NCBI GenBank assembly: GCA_037974335.1
Contig: CM075760.1
Span: 45,657,138 to 45,721,137 of the forward strand
Source of the DNA: Prionace glauca
Lineage: Eukaryota > Chordata > Chondrichthyes > Carcharhiniformes > Carcharhinidae
Length of the DNA stretch: 64,000 nucleotides
Direction of reading: 5' to 3'
This document shows positions 29,227 to 41,549 of the stretch, in pieces; the stretch's first letter is position 1; each line of letters starts with the position of its first letter. Made by a program: the position numbers and the translations under genes. The notes under the pieces were generated by a model. It was not told where the DNA came from. It worked only from the letters and a program-made list of their open reading frames with translations, and did no database searches.

Positions 29227-29321
29227 GCTCCAGTGGCGCAATCGGTTAGCGCGCGGTACTTATACAGCAGTACAGCCAGCGGGCTATGCCGAGGTTGTGA
29301 GTTCGACCCTCACCTGGAGCA
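29227..29321 (+). tRNA. tRNA-Ile(TAT) with 21-nt intron
   Basis: 95 nt in the genome, 74 after splicing. Acceptor GCTCCAG/CTGGAGC is perfect. The anticodon arm is CGGTA-CTTATAA-TGCCG after removal of the intron at 29265-29285, directly 3' of position 37, the canonical site. A TTTT run follows. Vertebrate tRNA-Ile(UAU) genes are known to carry introns, which supports the assignment. It decodes ATA. Confidence 0.93.
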
Positions 29322-29608
29322 CTTGCGTTTTGGTGAGAAGATTGTGCAGTGGTCTAATCCCTTAACCCGGTCATAATCTGAGGATCAGCAGAACGGAGGT
29401 GGATTGATGATTGATGAAAAACATATATTTCTGCCCACTTCCCAACAGGGAATTTTTCGTTAGGTGAATGTGGTAATCATTGCACTGCAGAAACCATGAG
29501 ATCTCTCCACCTTGGAAGCCTTGGATAAAACTATTTCTGAGGTCATCACTGCAGATGTCGGAGCAGCTTTCTCGAAGTTCAACCCATTGAATGCGATTAG
29601 CTAGAGTA

Positions 29609-29679
29609 GCATTGGCGATTCAGTGGTAGAATTCTCGCCTGCCACGCGGGAGACCCGGGTTCGATTCCCGGCCAATACA
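29609..29679 (+). tRNA. tRNA-Gly(GCC)
   Basis: 71 nt. The anticodon loop is CTGCCAC, anticodon GCC, and the T stem is perfect. The acceptor is GCATTGG/CCAATAC, with one C-A mismatch at the second pair. It decodes GGC and GGT. Confidence 0.82.
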
Positions 29680-31074
29680 AAATCCGTTTTCTCTCCATTC
29701 TATCACCACTCTTTCTTTGCAATTCTGGACTGCCCACCGACTTCAATCTCTTTACCATTTGCCTCATGCTACTTTTCAACATCAGCATCGCTTTCCCTTT
29801 TTCTCCCTCAGTCTCTCTTTGATCTTAACCGAAAGAAACGAAAGAACATTCAGGAAACCGAACCAAGAGTTTGAAATGTGCCCTCAACAATGATGTGCGC
29901 AGATTTATTCATATGTTCTGTAATCCATGTGAGTGACGATAAACATTGGATTCTTAAACTCTTTCACAAGACCAATACATAGATTCTCACTTTCTGCATC
30001 AAAGCCCTGGATTATTTTTTCCCTTCTTGTCTCCTCTAAACTAATATTTTGTCTTCAATTTTTTTTCGCTTCTACATTATACAGTTTGCATGTTTCTTAA
30101 AACAAACAGCGGTTTTTTGATTGTACTTCAAACAAAACAGAATATCAATGGAGTCCTCCACCAGTCCCATAGCATCAGAGGAAACTACACTGACAAGACA
30201 CGCTGTAAATTTGAAGCCTTTTATGTTTTATATCAGACCAACCATTAGTTCAACGAAGATAAATATAAAATACTGTGGATGTTGGAATGTGATACAGTAA
30301 CTGAAAATGCTGGAAAATCTCAGCAGATCTGATAACATCTGTGGAAAGAGGATAGAGCCAAAGTTTCGAGTCTGGGAGACCCTTCCTCGGAGCTTAGCTC
30401 AGACTCGGAAATGTTGGTTCAATTAGTTCAATGAAGTTGTCCAGTCCATTATGGCAGTACCTTCGTTGAGCTGGACTTTCCTCAGGCGAAAAAAAAATCG
30501 TTTTCTAATAGACATCGACAACTGAAAATATAGATGCGTTTGCCAGAATTAAGTGATTTATAATGTCCGTAGTGAATATAACCATACTGAATTTGACCTG
30601 ACAACACTCAGTTGAGCCTTGTGAAGTAGATTTTTCGGGCACCTGAGAATTTGCTGGGATGAATCTGGTCGACATTTAACAGACGCAAGCCAGTTTGGGC
30701 ATGTACACGCCGATTGTAACCAGGTTGGACTGGAACCGTTTATTCTACATTACAGATGCTGAGCAGAGTACCCCAACATCCAATGTAGCTGTGCAGAGCC
30801 GGGGATGTTCGGCCTGAAAGTAACTGGGATGGACTGGAAATTAAACTTGGCCAAATTGATGTAATTGAAATGCCCTGGCAATAATTAACATAATCGTAAA
30901 GAAAGGCGACTCCTAAGGTAGCCATAGTTAAGTGCCCTTACCATGGTCACGAATAGATGGCTAGAAGTGGGTTGACTCAATGAGAGATCTTTGCAACTAA
31001 ATTGCGTCCTATCATTTCGTCGGGATTTTGAACATTTCTTTTCTGTTTTCCATGGACTATTTGCATTTCTTAAT
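29680..31074. other. Mostly unassigned; one dispersed repeat
   Basis: A dispersed repeat lies at 30285-30420 (aaaatgctggaaaatctcag, cctcggagctt), the same unit as 24830 and 51625. Nothing else is recognisable in this 1.4 kb. Confidence 0.5.
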
Positions 31075-31432
31075 GCAGTCATATAAGATGATTAGAGGTA
31101 TAGATAGGGCGGACAGTGATAGCCTTTTTCCTCGGATGGAGAAAGCTAGCACAAGGGGGCATAGCTTTAAATTAAGGGGTGGTAGTTATAGGACAGATGT
31201 CAGAGGTAGGTTCTTTACCCAGAGGGTGGTGAGGGATTGGAATGCCCTGCCTGCTGCAGTTGTAAATGCGCCTAGTTTGGGGGCGTTTAAGAGATCCGTG
31301 GATAGGTTTATGGATGGAAAGGGATTGGTTTAAGTTAGACGGTCATTGCTTTTTAATTGATCGGCGCAACATCGTGGGCCGAAGGGCCTGTTTTGCGCTG
31401 CAATGTTCTATGTTCTATGTTCTACGTTCAGT
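31075..31432 (+). mobile_element. CR1-like LINE 3' end
   Basis: The frame to 31333 reads YKMIRGIDRADSDSLFP, FKLRGGSYRTDVRGRFFTQ and VVRDWNALPAAVVNAPSLG, the CR1 carboxy terminus. The UTR ggccgaagggcctg and the tail with TTCTATG repeats follow. It is truncated to about 360 bp and is the same subfamily as 49205-49995. Confidence 0.85.
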
Positions 31433-31712
31433 CAGAAGCTAGCAGCTATGTTCTGTACTGACACGAATATCCAGGGAAACTGGATTATGCCTTAGTCTCT
31501 GGGTATTTCACTCAAGGAGGTTTGAGAATTCATTGAACAAAAAATTATACTCGATCAAAACATGAACAGCAGCTGGGTAGCATCTGCACGAAATTGTTTT
31601 TCACACTAAATGTGAATAATATAAAAAGAATAATTTCCCTGGAGCCTGACATTATGCGTAAATGTTACAACATTTATTGTCATACCATGCATGCACAAAG
31701 CCTCCGATAAAA

Positions 31713-31782
31713 ATGCACGTACCTCCAAAAGGGCTGGTGTTTGCCATTTACTATCCCGTCATTGCAGCTATTGGAGTTCCAG
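31713..31782 (+). CDS. GPR139-like receptor, exon 1
   Basis: The exon encodes MHVPPKGLVFAIYYPVIAAIGVP plus the first base of the next codon, then a consensus donor (G|GTACAG). It forms the amino terminus and first half of transmembrane segment 1. It joins exon 2 at 34603 in phase 1: G plus CT makes Ala24. The start was chosen because MHxP-LGLIFAIYYP-type openings are usual in this family; an upstream in-frame ATG at 31662 is the alternative. Confidence 0.7.
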
Positions 31783-34602
31783 GTACAGTTTTGTTATTAT
31801 CATGTACTGTCTTTGTTCAGCTTGTAACGTTTTTTTTTTCAGTTTTATCATTAGCACATCTCCAACACATGGCATTCACTTCTATCATTTAGAGTGATGA
31901 ATTTTCCCCTGAAATATATAGATTCTTCGGGTCAACTGATACATTTTGTTCTCTTTCACAGGATAATTTTATAAATTTTAAGAGCTTTACTCTTCATTTG
32001 AATGATATAATATCTTGAATCTGCTGGCACAATTTTCTGAATGAATTGTGAACGTTGTCGTTTTAGGCAGTGCCGTTTCACTCAAGTAACAGAAAAGGCA
32101 TTGACATGATAATGTCTCTCATTCAACTGTTTTCTGCCTGTCTATGACCTGTGCCGTACTTTGGATCACCCATCCCCCTCCCATCAAACTTGCCATGTAT
32201 CACTGCAAAATCAATTTAGAAATGCAGTTATATTTTCTTAGCAATGCAATTGTAGATGGATCCTTGAAAGTGATTATAAGAACATGAGAACAGAAGAAAT
32301 AGGAGCAGGAGTAGGCCATCTGGCCCTTCAAGCATGCCCCGCCATTCAATAAGATCATGGCTGATCTGTTGTGACTCAGCTCCACCTTCGCGCCCTCTCC
32401 CCATAACCCTTAATCCCTTCTCTTATCAAAAACCCATCAACCCGTTTCTTTAAAATATTTAGCGAGGCAGCCTCCACCACTTCAACGGGCAGAGAATTCC
32501 AGAGATTCACCACCCTTTGAGTGAAGAAGTTCCTCCTCAACTCTGTTCTAAACCGCCCCCCCCCTTTTATCTTGAGGCTGTGCCCCCTAGTCCTACTGTC
32601 TTTTTTGAGCGGGAAGAGTCTCTCCACCTCTATCCTATCCATCCCATTCATCATCTTATACGTCTCAATGAGATCTCCCCTCATTCTTCTAAACTCTGAA
32701 AAAAAATTTTCCTTGTTTCTTGCTGTAGTAGTATTGAAAAAAAAATTTTTTTTTCCTTGTTTTTTTCAAACGAACTCACCTGGCCTTTTTTCCCTCCAGC
32801 CCTTTTTGATATTGAGCCCTATTAGCTCACTCTGCTTCCCTCTCACTCCACTGCCCGCTCAGACGCTGCCCGCTGTCTACACCAGGCCTCCTTTTAAACC
32901 TGGCGCTGATTTGAAGCAAGCTCGTCCACAACTCTGTTCTAAACTAGCAGTAAATACAATAAAATAAATGCTTTAAACAGTTCTACAAAGAACAAAGTGC
33001 TTTAAACTTATTTTAAACAGGTTTTTAACAGGTAAATTCTTAGCTCTCTCTGCTCCAGCAAACAGTGAAAGGCTTCACCGTGTGGCCCTGATAATTAATT
33101 AAATTAAAGCAGGCTCGTCCACAACTCTGTTCTAAACAAGCAGTAAATACAATAAAATAAATGCTTTAAACAGTTCTACAAAGAACAAAGTGCTTCAAAC
33201 TTATTTTAAACCGGTTTTTAACAGGTAAATTCTTAGCTCTCTCTCTGCTCCAGCAAACAGTGAAAGGCTTCACCGTGTGGCCATGATAATTATGTTGTAC
33301 ATGTAGTTCAATTACGACATTGACACACTAAGTGTTGCGAATTTTCACTCGGAAACCACAGCATCACTCCATTTCTGCAGAATTACTGGCGCTGCTATTG
33401 GAAGTTACAGCCATTCCATTGCAAACGTGTAACATTTTATTGTTAGTATCATTGATGTTCCAGAATTATCGCATTGTCACCTCCCTGTACATGCAAATAT
33501 GTTATTGTCTTCTCCCTGTTCCTGTATTGTTATCTAGAAATTCTAGATTTCTTTCATGTTGTAGATATTGAGAGAAATTGATTGCTTCGTACGAACAATT
33601 GCTGTCTGAATATCATGAAAGATTTTATTGACACACCTTCGGTGTCACTGGGTTTTTGACAATATAGGAGGATTGCAATAGTGGCGCTTTGGTGAATGAT
33701 TGGTACACACCAATAACAAGCAAAGCGTACTGTTTGGTCTCCAGTCTCGACCCTCGACACTCATTGCACAAGTCATCATTTCTCTCGATTCTTTTCTGAT
33801 TACTTTGACCATGTTGACGGAGGCAGAGTAACTGCTGGTATATTTTGGATGGAATATAAGTGATTCTGGAAATGCTTTCATGCCTGTATCAGAAATTTCA
33901 GAAGAGAGGTTCAAAGGACCCAGTACTGCTTGCGAGTTCTTAATCTTCAAATATACACTTCACTCAGATTTGTATATTTTAACCCCTGCAATTAGAGCAA
34001 TACTCTTTCCAAGTGTGTCCTTTGCATCTGTCAGTTACAGAGATTCATTATACATCAGCAATTACACTTCATTTTCAGGTTTGGAGCCCCTTTCAATATT
34101 TCCTCTGTAAATTCAGAGAAAAGCCAATTAGTTCCCCCGTCGTTGATTGAATATTTAGAGTTTGGTTTAATGCAAGCATTTCCAACAGTGAATATTTTAA
34201 GAATAATTCGCCAGGTGGGACAACTATCGAAACTGAGCGAGATGGAAACTTTCCAGTTGAATATTGAAATGAATGCTTTTTTTATAATTCCATATTCAAT
34301 ATGTTCTGTTGGAAATTGCTGACTATTCCTGAAGGTGCATTTATGGGTTTTCAATATCTTCTTATCTTTCATTATATTGTATTGCATCATGATGGAATTC
34401 CATGTCAAAGACCCATCTTATTTATAATTCTTGTGATCATGTGAATAGAAACCTGAACAAGGGATAGTTTTCAATGTAGAATCAAGTCATAAGATTTTCA
34501 TTTTCATGCACAATCTTGTATCATTTTGATGAGAGTTGAGAAAGTAACATCTTGTCTCTCGTGTTGCCGTGCATATATTCTCCTGCCTTCTCTATTTTAC
34601 AG
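31783..34602 (+). other. Intron of GPR139-like receptor
   Basis: A 2.8-kb intron bounded by GTACAG and TTTTACAG. It holds an internally deleted CR1 at 32278-33290 on the minus strand. The remainder is AT-rich with nothing else recognised. Confidence 0.65.
32278..33290 (-). mobile_element. Internally deleted CR1 (5' monomers joined to 3' end)
   Basis: On minus, two 5' monomers (about 193 bp apart, starting text at 33116 and 32923) and the leader to about 32700 are followed directly by the last 320 bp of ORF2 (RMRGDLIETYKMMNGMDRI onward), the UTR and the TTCTTATG-like tail. About 3.5 kb of ORF1 and ORF2 are absent compared with 9001-13787. The junction near 32697 lies in short shared text around tgaaaaaa. 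It is non-autonomous but keeps both element ends. Confidence 0.85.
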
Positions 34603-35513
34603 CTAACTTGGCAGTCGCTGTAATCCTATTCCGAAGAAACTGTGGTCTCTCCAGATGTATAATTTACTATGTGGTGTCCATGGCGGTGACAGATCTCTTG
34701 GTCATTATTACCAGCGTGATATTAAACCGGATTGCTGGGATTTATTTCCCTGGCAGTCTTCTGTCAGTCACCCCAATCTGCAGTCTTCATGTTGTGATAA
34801 CCTATGCAAGCATTGATAGTTCTGCCTGGTTAACGGTTGCTTTCACCTTTGATCGATTCGTGGCCATTTGCTGCCAGAAGCTGAAAATCAAATACTGTAG
34901 GGAGAAAACAGCGGCGTGGGTCATAGTGACCGTCTGCACACTGAGCTCTCTGAAAACATCCTTCCTGTATTTTATGTTTGAACCGGTATATATAATTAAC
35001 AACATACCATGGTTCTGCGTTATAAAGCAAATATTTTACACATCCCTCGCATGGAACGCCTATGATTTGTTTCGAACAGTTTCAATGCCCTGTATCCCAT
35101 TCATTCTGATTTTACTGTTCAATGCTCTGACTATCAGACACATTCTCGCAGCGAATCGGACCCGCACCAGGCTCCGGGCACAGAGTAATGGAGAAAAACA
35201 GAGAGACCCAGAGATGGAGAAACGGAGAAAGTCCATTATTTTACTCTTTGCCATCTCGTGCAGTTTCATTCTCTCATATGCGTTATTTTTTGTGACAATT
35301 CTCTATGTCCGAATTGCAAAGGTCCCTTATTTCTCAGTTCCTGATCCCAGTGAATGGTCATTTATCTTGGAGGAAAGCGGATATGTGCTTCAGTTTCTGA
35401 GTTCTTGCGTCAACCCGTTTATTTATACAGGGACTCAGAGCAATTTCAGGACTGAGTTAAAGAATGGAGTGAATTATCTGCTGAGATTATTTGTTAATGT
35501 GTTTAGGATTTGA
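34603..35513 (+). CDS. GPR139-like class A GPCR, exon 2
   Basis: With exon 1 the protein is 326 residues and seven-helix. TM1 ends ANLAVAVILF. TM2 holds MAVTDLLVI. Cys83 at the start of TM3 and Cys162 in loop 2 can form the usual disulfide. The DRY box is DRF at 107-109. A basic third loop carries EMEKRRKS at about 227-234, and TM7 holds NPFIY at 294-298. This matches receptors annotated as probable G-protein coupled receptor 139 in cartilaginous fish, which form large families; ligand unknown. It acts at the plasma membrane. The reading frame is intact and the splice phase agrees, so the gene looks functional. AATAAA follows at 35632. Confidence 0.85.
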
Positions 35514-35631
35514 AAATATGAGATAGAAAACGAAAGTTTCATTTAACTCCAACAATTCCTGCATTTCTCAATGCCACACAAGGTCATCCTTCAAATATGT
35601 TCTTGTTTATGTACACCTAAACTAATGTGTG

Positions 35632-35637
35632 AATAAA
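35632..35637 (+). terminator. Polyadenylation signal of the GPCR gene
   Basis: AATAAA about 120 bp after the stop codon, in an AT-rich 3' UTR. No competing gene on this strand is near. Confidence 0.6.
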
Positions 35638-35844
35638 GAAATGTATAAGGGAAACAGAACCAACGTAAAAAAAAAATCGGTATTGAAATCTTGACAATCC
35701 ATGGGTTTCCCATGTCTCCAACTCAGTGGTGGACCAGTGATCAAGGTTCGACCCGCTTACCTCCACGGTTCCTGTTTGATTCACCGTCTGTTAATATGGA
35801 TCAATTCATTGTTCACCACACAGAGAACAGGTGAATAGTTTTGC

Positions 35845-36115
35845 CCAGTGTGAGGTGGCATAACATAAAGGTTCATGGTGGGAGATGTAGGTGTAATGTC
35901 CGAGGTAGATTCTTCACTCAGAGTAGTTGGGGTGTGGAATACACTGTCTGCTGTGATAGTGGAGTCGGACACTCTAAAAACTTTCAAGCGGTTATTTGAT
36001 AGGCACATGGAACACTCCAGAATGATAGGGAGTGGGATAGCATGACCTTGGGTTTGGACATTGCTCGACACAACATTGAGGGCCAAAGGGCCTGTAATGT
36101 TTTATTTTCCTATGT
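35845..36115 (+). mobile_element. CR1-like LINE 3' end
   Basis: Degraded relative of 25640-25913. Shared text includes gtccgaggtagattcttcac, ggagtcggacactct and cacatggaacactcc. The tail reads gggccaaagggcctgtaatg. Just upstream, 35720-35790 weakly resembles a tRNA-Glu relic. Confidence 0.7.
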
Positions 36116-36862
36116 GAGCTCGCTGGTGTTTCAGCATATAGAATGAATCAGTGAATCCCTACAGTGATCACAGAAGGGTCTGGATGACCCTTTGTCAGAG
36201 CTGAAGACAAAGACATTTGGACGAGATTGATACTGTAACGGTGAGGGATGCATGTGTGTGGTGGGTGACAAAAGTGTCACATATAAATACAAAAATAGGC
36301 AGAATTTCAATGGTAGTGAGCATGGCTAAGAAAAGTGTTGTTAGTTGTCCATTAGGAGATCAGAATGTGTAAATGGCAGGATAAATGAAGTGTAAGAGAA
36401 GGCCCGAATGGGGTGGAGGGAGTGGGGGAAACAAGATAGAAAGTGAGATTTTAAATAAACAAGGTAAAATGGAAATTATGAAGATATATAATAGTAAAAA
36501 AATGAATAAATACGATATATGAAATAAAACAAAATAACAGGAAATGGGGTTAAGATGGAGGAAAAGAGATGTTCTGAAGTTGTTGAGCTCATTGTTCAGC
36601 TCGGAATGCAGTAAGTACCAAATCAGGAGATCAGGTGATGTTCCTCCACTTTGCATTGGCGTACCTCCTGATAAAGAACAAAGAACAACCCAGCATGGGA
36701 AACTGGTGGAGTCTGACAGCTGGAGGTCTGAAGCAAAACGGTTTCCTAACGCCGAGCCTTTCCATTCCAGAACATCTCAAGGCCATCTCCACACAACAAA
36801 CTGGACCTCTTTCGCTGGTTGCTGCAGGCACCAATATACATACTACCTTTCTTCTGTAATGC
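36116..36862. other. No gene recognised
   Basis: AT-rich at 36360-36530, otherwise unremarkable. Short frames on both strands lack motifs. Confidence 0.4.
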
Positions 36863-36949
36863 TATAGATACACTTTATAGTCACGGCTTCACTTTCGTTC
36901 ACGCTCACTGATGGCCGGGACTGAGTAACTGAATCTCCAGCACTTTGAT
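36863..36949 (-). pseudogene. TCR V-exon relic (5' third)
   Basis: After a splice acceptor (gtgcag) the minus strand reads DQSAGDSVTQSRPSVSVNESEAVTIKC in short, with the first disulfide cysteine. This is the framework-1 start of a TCR alpha/delta-type V domain. The rest of the V exon, including the second cysteine and recombination signal, is gone. It is the leftmost V relic seen in the window. Confidence 0.65.
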
Positions 36950-37389
36950 CTGCACTGTGTTCAGGAACAAGACAAGTCTGGACATTAACAAAAAAGTAAC
37001 ACTTTAGTTTGAATGGAACACTGTGGAAATCATCCTTACCATCAAAAATCATCCCAAACACAGATTCTGAATATCGGCACGGCCGCTGCCGAGGCCAACC
37101 CTCTCTCTCCCTTTACAATGTCAAACCCGGTGCAGTTTAAACACACACACTGGATTGAATTGGTCAAAATCTCTTCCTCCTGCCATCATTTGCTGGCAAT
37201 GACGCAGTCCCACAAGATAATTATATCAGTTTGAAATTAGGAGCCTGGGTTAACTAATGTTCTTTCAGCGACAGGATTAAGTATTTCCTGCTGGGACTCC
37301 GGCTGCTGCTTTGGACACAAATGTTACAAAGTTGTTTTCTGCAGCCTGCTTTCTTCAGTTTAAAATCCCAAGCACAAAGACACATGCTT

Positions 37390-37710
37390 TCGAAAGACTC
37401 AATGCCAGATGGTTTCTTTTGGTTTTCTCAGCATTTCTTTTCAATATTTACATTGAAATTAACTATGCTAGTCTGCATTTATAAATCCATTAAGTTCTGT
37501 TGTGGACTGAACAAGTTGCTGGTTTGTGCACGGTGTCCAAATACACACATTTATTTCCTCATTGCGTCTTAAAATACAACATTTATGATTTAGCTGAGAG
37601 CACTTGTGGCCGAGGTCAGAGCAAAGATAATATGGCTGTAACATCGAGATTCGGAATATGTGCAGCAAAAACTGAAACCACGCAAAACTACCTCATAATA
37701 AATAAGCTAA
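37390..37710 (-). repeat. Duplicated 3' flank of tRNA-Val, inverted copy
   Basis: Reverse complement of the block beyond tRNA-Val at 20945 and of 15351-15740; for example the minus text ccgaatctcgatgttacagcc. With the flank right of 37783, which mirrors 20690-20944, it shows an inverted duplication of at least 600 bp. Confidence 0.65.
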
Positions 37711-37783
37711 TATTTCTGCCTGGTTTCGAACCAGGGACCTTTCGCGTGTTAGGCGAATGTGATAACCACTACACTACAGAAAC
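37711..37783 (-). tRNA. tRNA-Val(AAC)
   Basis: 73 nt. The anticodon loop CTAACAC gives AAC; T arm CCTGGTTCGAAACCAGG is perfect. The acceptor GTTTCTG/CAGAAAT has a terminal G-U. It arose from the same unit as tRNA-Val(CAC) at 20945 but reads GTT, GTC and GTA through inosine. Confidence 0.9.
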
Positions 37784-38039
37784 AGCTTGCCATATAACGC
37801 CACCAATTGACCACAATGTCCAACTCCACGCTGTTGCTGCAGGTCCTAATGGTTACAGTGAGAGCCCATGTCACTTAACACAAGATAAAAAACGTTTCTT
37901 TCAACCTGATTTCTCAACTTATCATTAACTTCAACATTCAAAAGCGGTAGCCCAGTAAATATTTAAGGAGCAATGATTTCTGCTTAATCACTAATGCATC
38001 ATTCTCATCTTCCTTTGAATAATTTCAATCAGTTCTGCC

Positions 38040-39185
38040 CAGTACTTGTTTGCTGCTCAATGTTTAATGTAATATATTTTTATTCATTACATATCTCCAC
38101 ATTCTGAATGAAATATCTCTGAAGTATACAACATTGAATTGCAAACATGACTGACCAACAAAAGGAATCGAGTCACTGGGTAATACACATCCCATGGTAC
38201 TTATTTGAGATTGACCACAGTCAGCTTTTAAACAAAATCAAGTATTTTTAAAGGGAAGAGATTTAAAATGATCTGTTAGTTATACTTGATCCCTTTTTTA
38301 CTCTGTGTATGAAACATTCTGGCGCCTAAATCTCATTCATCTCTAGGAAGTCCAGCAGATCCGCACTGATTCTCGGTTTCCTCATCTATCAGAGTAGTTT
38401 TTCTTAATTCTTTACTCTGAAGAACGATGTTAAAATGATGGTTCTGTGCAATGTGTACTATTTTCTCTAGTTCAGTTACAGTACAAATTAACAGTACAAG
38501 TATTATTCTACAAACACCATTTGCCAGGGGAGGTTCAGTTCTTCGCTCTATCGCCTGTGAAGCAGATGTTTTCACAATCCCAGTCTCACGATGTATTCAG
38601 ATGCGCCAGTGCAAACCGAGGGGAATGATGAAATGTGAGAGGTGCCGGATTTCGGATGAGATGTTTAATTAGGGACAAGAAAAGTTATGAAATTGTAAAA
38701 CTTAGATGGCTGAATGACAAGAAATGCTGCACAATGTACCTGCACAAATCAGCGAGCTTCCTCTTGATGCATAAGCTAAGTGTCTGCCTGTACTCAATGA
38801 TGAAACAAAACTGAGCAGTTTCTCATGTACGTTGACTTATCACGTGCCTCTATCTATGTCATGGCATGCCGTTCCCCATTTATTACAGCACTGTTTTACA
38901 GTCCAGGGCAATCGATCAGAAAATTCTGTTCATCGACCCACTATTCATATCCATCTGTGATAAACACTCACCAACATTGGATGGAACAATTACCTGACAC
39001 GCTTGCATAGACATCTCCAGCGTAGACTCCAGTCGCTTTTGAGCTCCCAAGCAGCAGCTGTATCAGCCTTGCTTTCTGACACAGCCTGTTCAAGGAAAGT
39101 AAAGGAAGAAAAGCTGTAATGATAATTGCGGAGATCAGTTGCTTAGTGTCCAGAACTTAACAGTGGCTATCCTTTGAAAATTACA
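38040..39185. other. No gene recognised
   Basis: Short frames only. No tRNA, V segment or repeat could be identified here. Confidence 0.4.
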
Positions 39186-40740
39186 TTAGAAAAATACATT
39201 AGAAAAATAAACTAATGGCCAAAGAAGGAGGAAGTGGAATATTGAAAAAAGGAATCCCGGACAAATAAAACCATTTAATTCTGTTTTCCTGTCTACGTTC
39301 CCCGCGACTGCAGCTTCAATCAGTGGATTACTGCATATCCCTGGGACACAAAATTCAACCCGGTTGAAGCCTCCCAGTATACCGAACACAAGCTGAGCAA
39401 AACGTACATAGATTATATCCCTCTCACTGAACCATCGAGCAGCATTTACCCGATACCTGAGTGAATCACAGTCAATATTCACACCAAGTTTCCAAACATT
39501 TTCAGTGTTAAATTATTTCATTTGCGTGAAACGCTGAGTGCTGTGAATCTAGAAATGGGCATCTGTTTTACCCAGAGACTTGTTCCCCAAGGTCAACCTT
39601 CAGGTTTGCAATTCAATTTATGTTGGGCATTGAAGTGAATTTCACTTCAAAATGAGGACAAAAGAAGGGAAATATTAAATCTTGGGACAGACCCTGAGGG
39701 AAATGGATCACAATATTAGGATGGAGTTGCAGCTGGGAACGGTGTTATTGATGATTGAGAGTAAATATTGGATCCTTGGGCTTCTGTTTGTCAGTTCCCT
39801 TCCGTCCCATTGAATTCCTCCCTGCAATAAGACACATGGATTCATATTACCTGCACATTCATAGGAGAAAGGGAATGACCAACACATTACAGCAATGTTG
39901 CAGGATCAACGTAACTGAAGAGACTTGTATAGAATTGTACACGGTGCTGTCACGCTGCAGTTCTGGAACAAAGTTTTGCGGAAATAGAATTGTGGTCATT
40001 GACATCCTTGTTTAGAATATCTGCATCAGCTGCTGTCTCAGTCTCGGCGGCGCAATGGGTCAGCGTATTCGGCTATTAACCGAAAGGTTGGTGGTTCGAG
40101 CCCACCCAGGTACGGAGCTTGCACTATTTTCTCACCGTCACCCTTCTTAAGCGAACCGCTGCGGGTTGGCAATAGGTTCCGTGGGCATCAATAAAAAACA
40201 TCTCTCAAGTGTTACCGGCTACACTGTTATCTGTTGTCACCAACATTACTTCATGACTATTGACTACCGACATCTTACATATAACGTTGTATACATGCTT
40301 CCATTATACCATTAAACTTAACAATTAGAATCCAGACATGAATTTGTGACCGAGCATTTGTTCCAATTCCATATCCCTGCTTCCATTCATTATTCTATAG
40401 ATCATAAATCTGTCTAACCCAAACTGAAATGTGTTCAATGATGGAGCATCTACAGCCCTCTGGCGTAAAGAATTTGAAAGCTTCACTACCCTTTGAGTGA
40501 AGCAATTTTTCCTGATCGTGAATTATCAGCGCCTTATCCTGGATTGTGCCCCGTGTTTTATATTCCCGGATCAGGGAAAATAATGCCTCAGCTTCCACCC
40601 TATCAAACGCAAACCATCATAGCATCCCTGCAGTTTTTCAATGCTAACTATTCCTTCTCATTAAAGCTGTTGAGAATTTCCAGCATTTTCTGTTTTTGAT
40701 TCAGATTCCAGCATCCTCAGATTTTGTTTTTATTTTGTCT
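39186..40740 (+). repeat. Inverted copy of the 27.6-29.1 kb tRNA unit
   Basis: Block order is the reverse of unit C: the tRNA-Ile upstream block (39250-39500), the Asn 5' flank (39600-40040), tRNA-Asn (40041), the Asn 3' flank, the CR1 relic (about 40370-40570, minus) and the fragment matching 27600-27800. The tRNA-Ile itself is not in this copy. It continues right into text shared with the tRNA-Glu unit. Confidence 0.7.
40041..40114 (+). tRNA. tRNA-Asn with ATT anticodon, weak
   Basis: The anticodon arm is intact with ATT. The acceptor GTCTCGG against CAGGTAC has two mismatches, and the D arm is changed (gcgtattcgg). It is probably inactive. The T arm is good. Confidence 0.65.
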
Positions 40741-41477
40741 AAAATACGGGGATCCAAACTGCACACACTATTCCAAATGTGGTCTCAACAAAACCCTGAA
40801 TGACTGTAGCAAAACTTCAAACACTTCAAAACTTAACTCCGTGCTCAAGACTGGAAGGAGAGTTTGACAGTGGATTATTCGCACTCTGTACATTCCTGTC
40901 ATCAGTAACTGGATCAGGAAGATGACATATCTCTGTCTCTTTGTACTGTCACCTCTAAACTCCATCTCATCTCAATGCCGTGTGTCATATAATCGCTTTC
41001 CCTGCTTTCCAGGTAAAGCTCGGGTTCACCAATTGTCTGTGCTTCTATCAAACAGCTAATTGGCTCTGGGAGCTGGACAGCCAGAGGGAGCTGGATGAGA
41101 GGCAGCGACAGAAACAGGAAGAGAGGCGATATGATAGCATTTGGTAAATGATTGTGCCAGTTGCTCTCCGTGATGAATGCCTGCCGTGTGTTGCGTTGTA
41201 AGTTCCACTGAAGCCACAGTGATGAGGTTGGTGGGATTTGGGAATTGAAGGTGTCACACGAGCAGCTTGCGGGACTATTTCACCTCACTGTCGATTTCAT
41301 GTTCTAGCGAACAGGAAACGCTGTTTATATTGGCTGATACAGTCCCTTGTGTTCCATCTAAACATGACAGATGAAAGGAGAAGCTTGTTTTTGGTGAATC
41401 AAAAGTCTGAAGTAAAAAAATGGAAGGCAGATGGTTCATGGATAAATTAGTTCTTTTTTAAAGCGCTTGCATCAACT

Positions 41478-41549
41478 TCCCCGATGGTCTCGTGATTAGG
41501 ATTCAGCACTTTCATTGCTATGACCCCGGTTCGATTCCTGATTAGGTAA
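41478..41549 (+). tRNA. tRNA-Glu(TTC) pseudogene
   Basis: 72 nt aligning end to end with tRNA-Glu at 20452. The anticodon reads TTC, but the acceptor (TCCCCGA/ATTAGGT) and anticodon stem are broken. Flanks on both sides match those of 20452. Confidence 0.65.

Noticed and set aside
35720-35790. Possible tRNA-Glu relic
   Set aside because: Only ggtggaccagtgatcaaggt and gtttgattcacc resemble a tRNA; no cloverleaf could be drawn.
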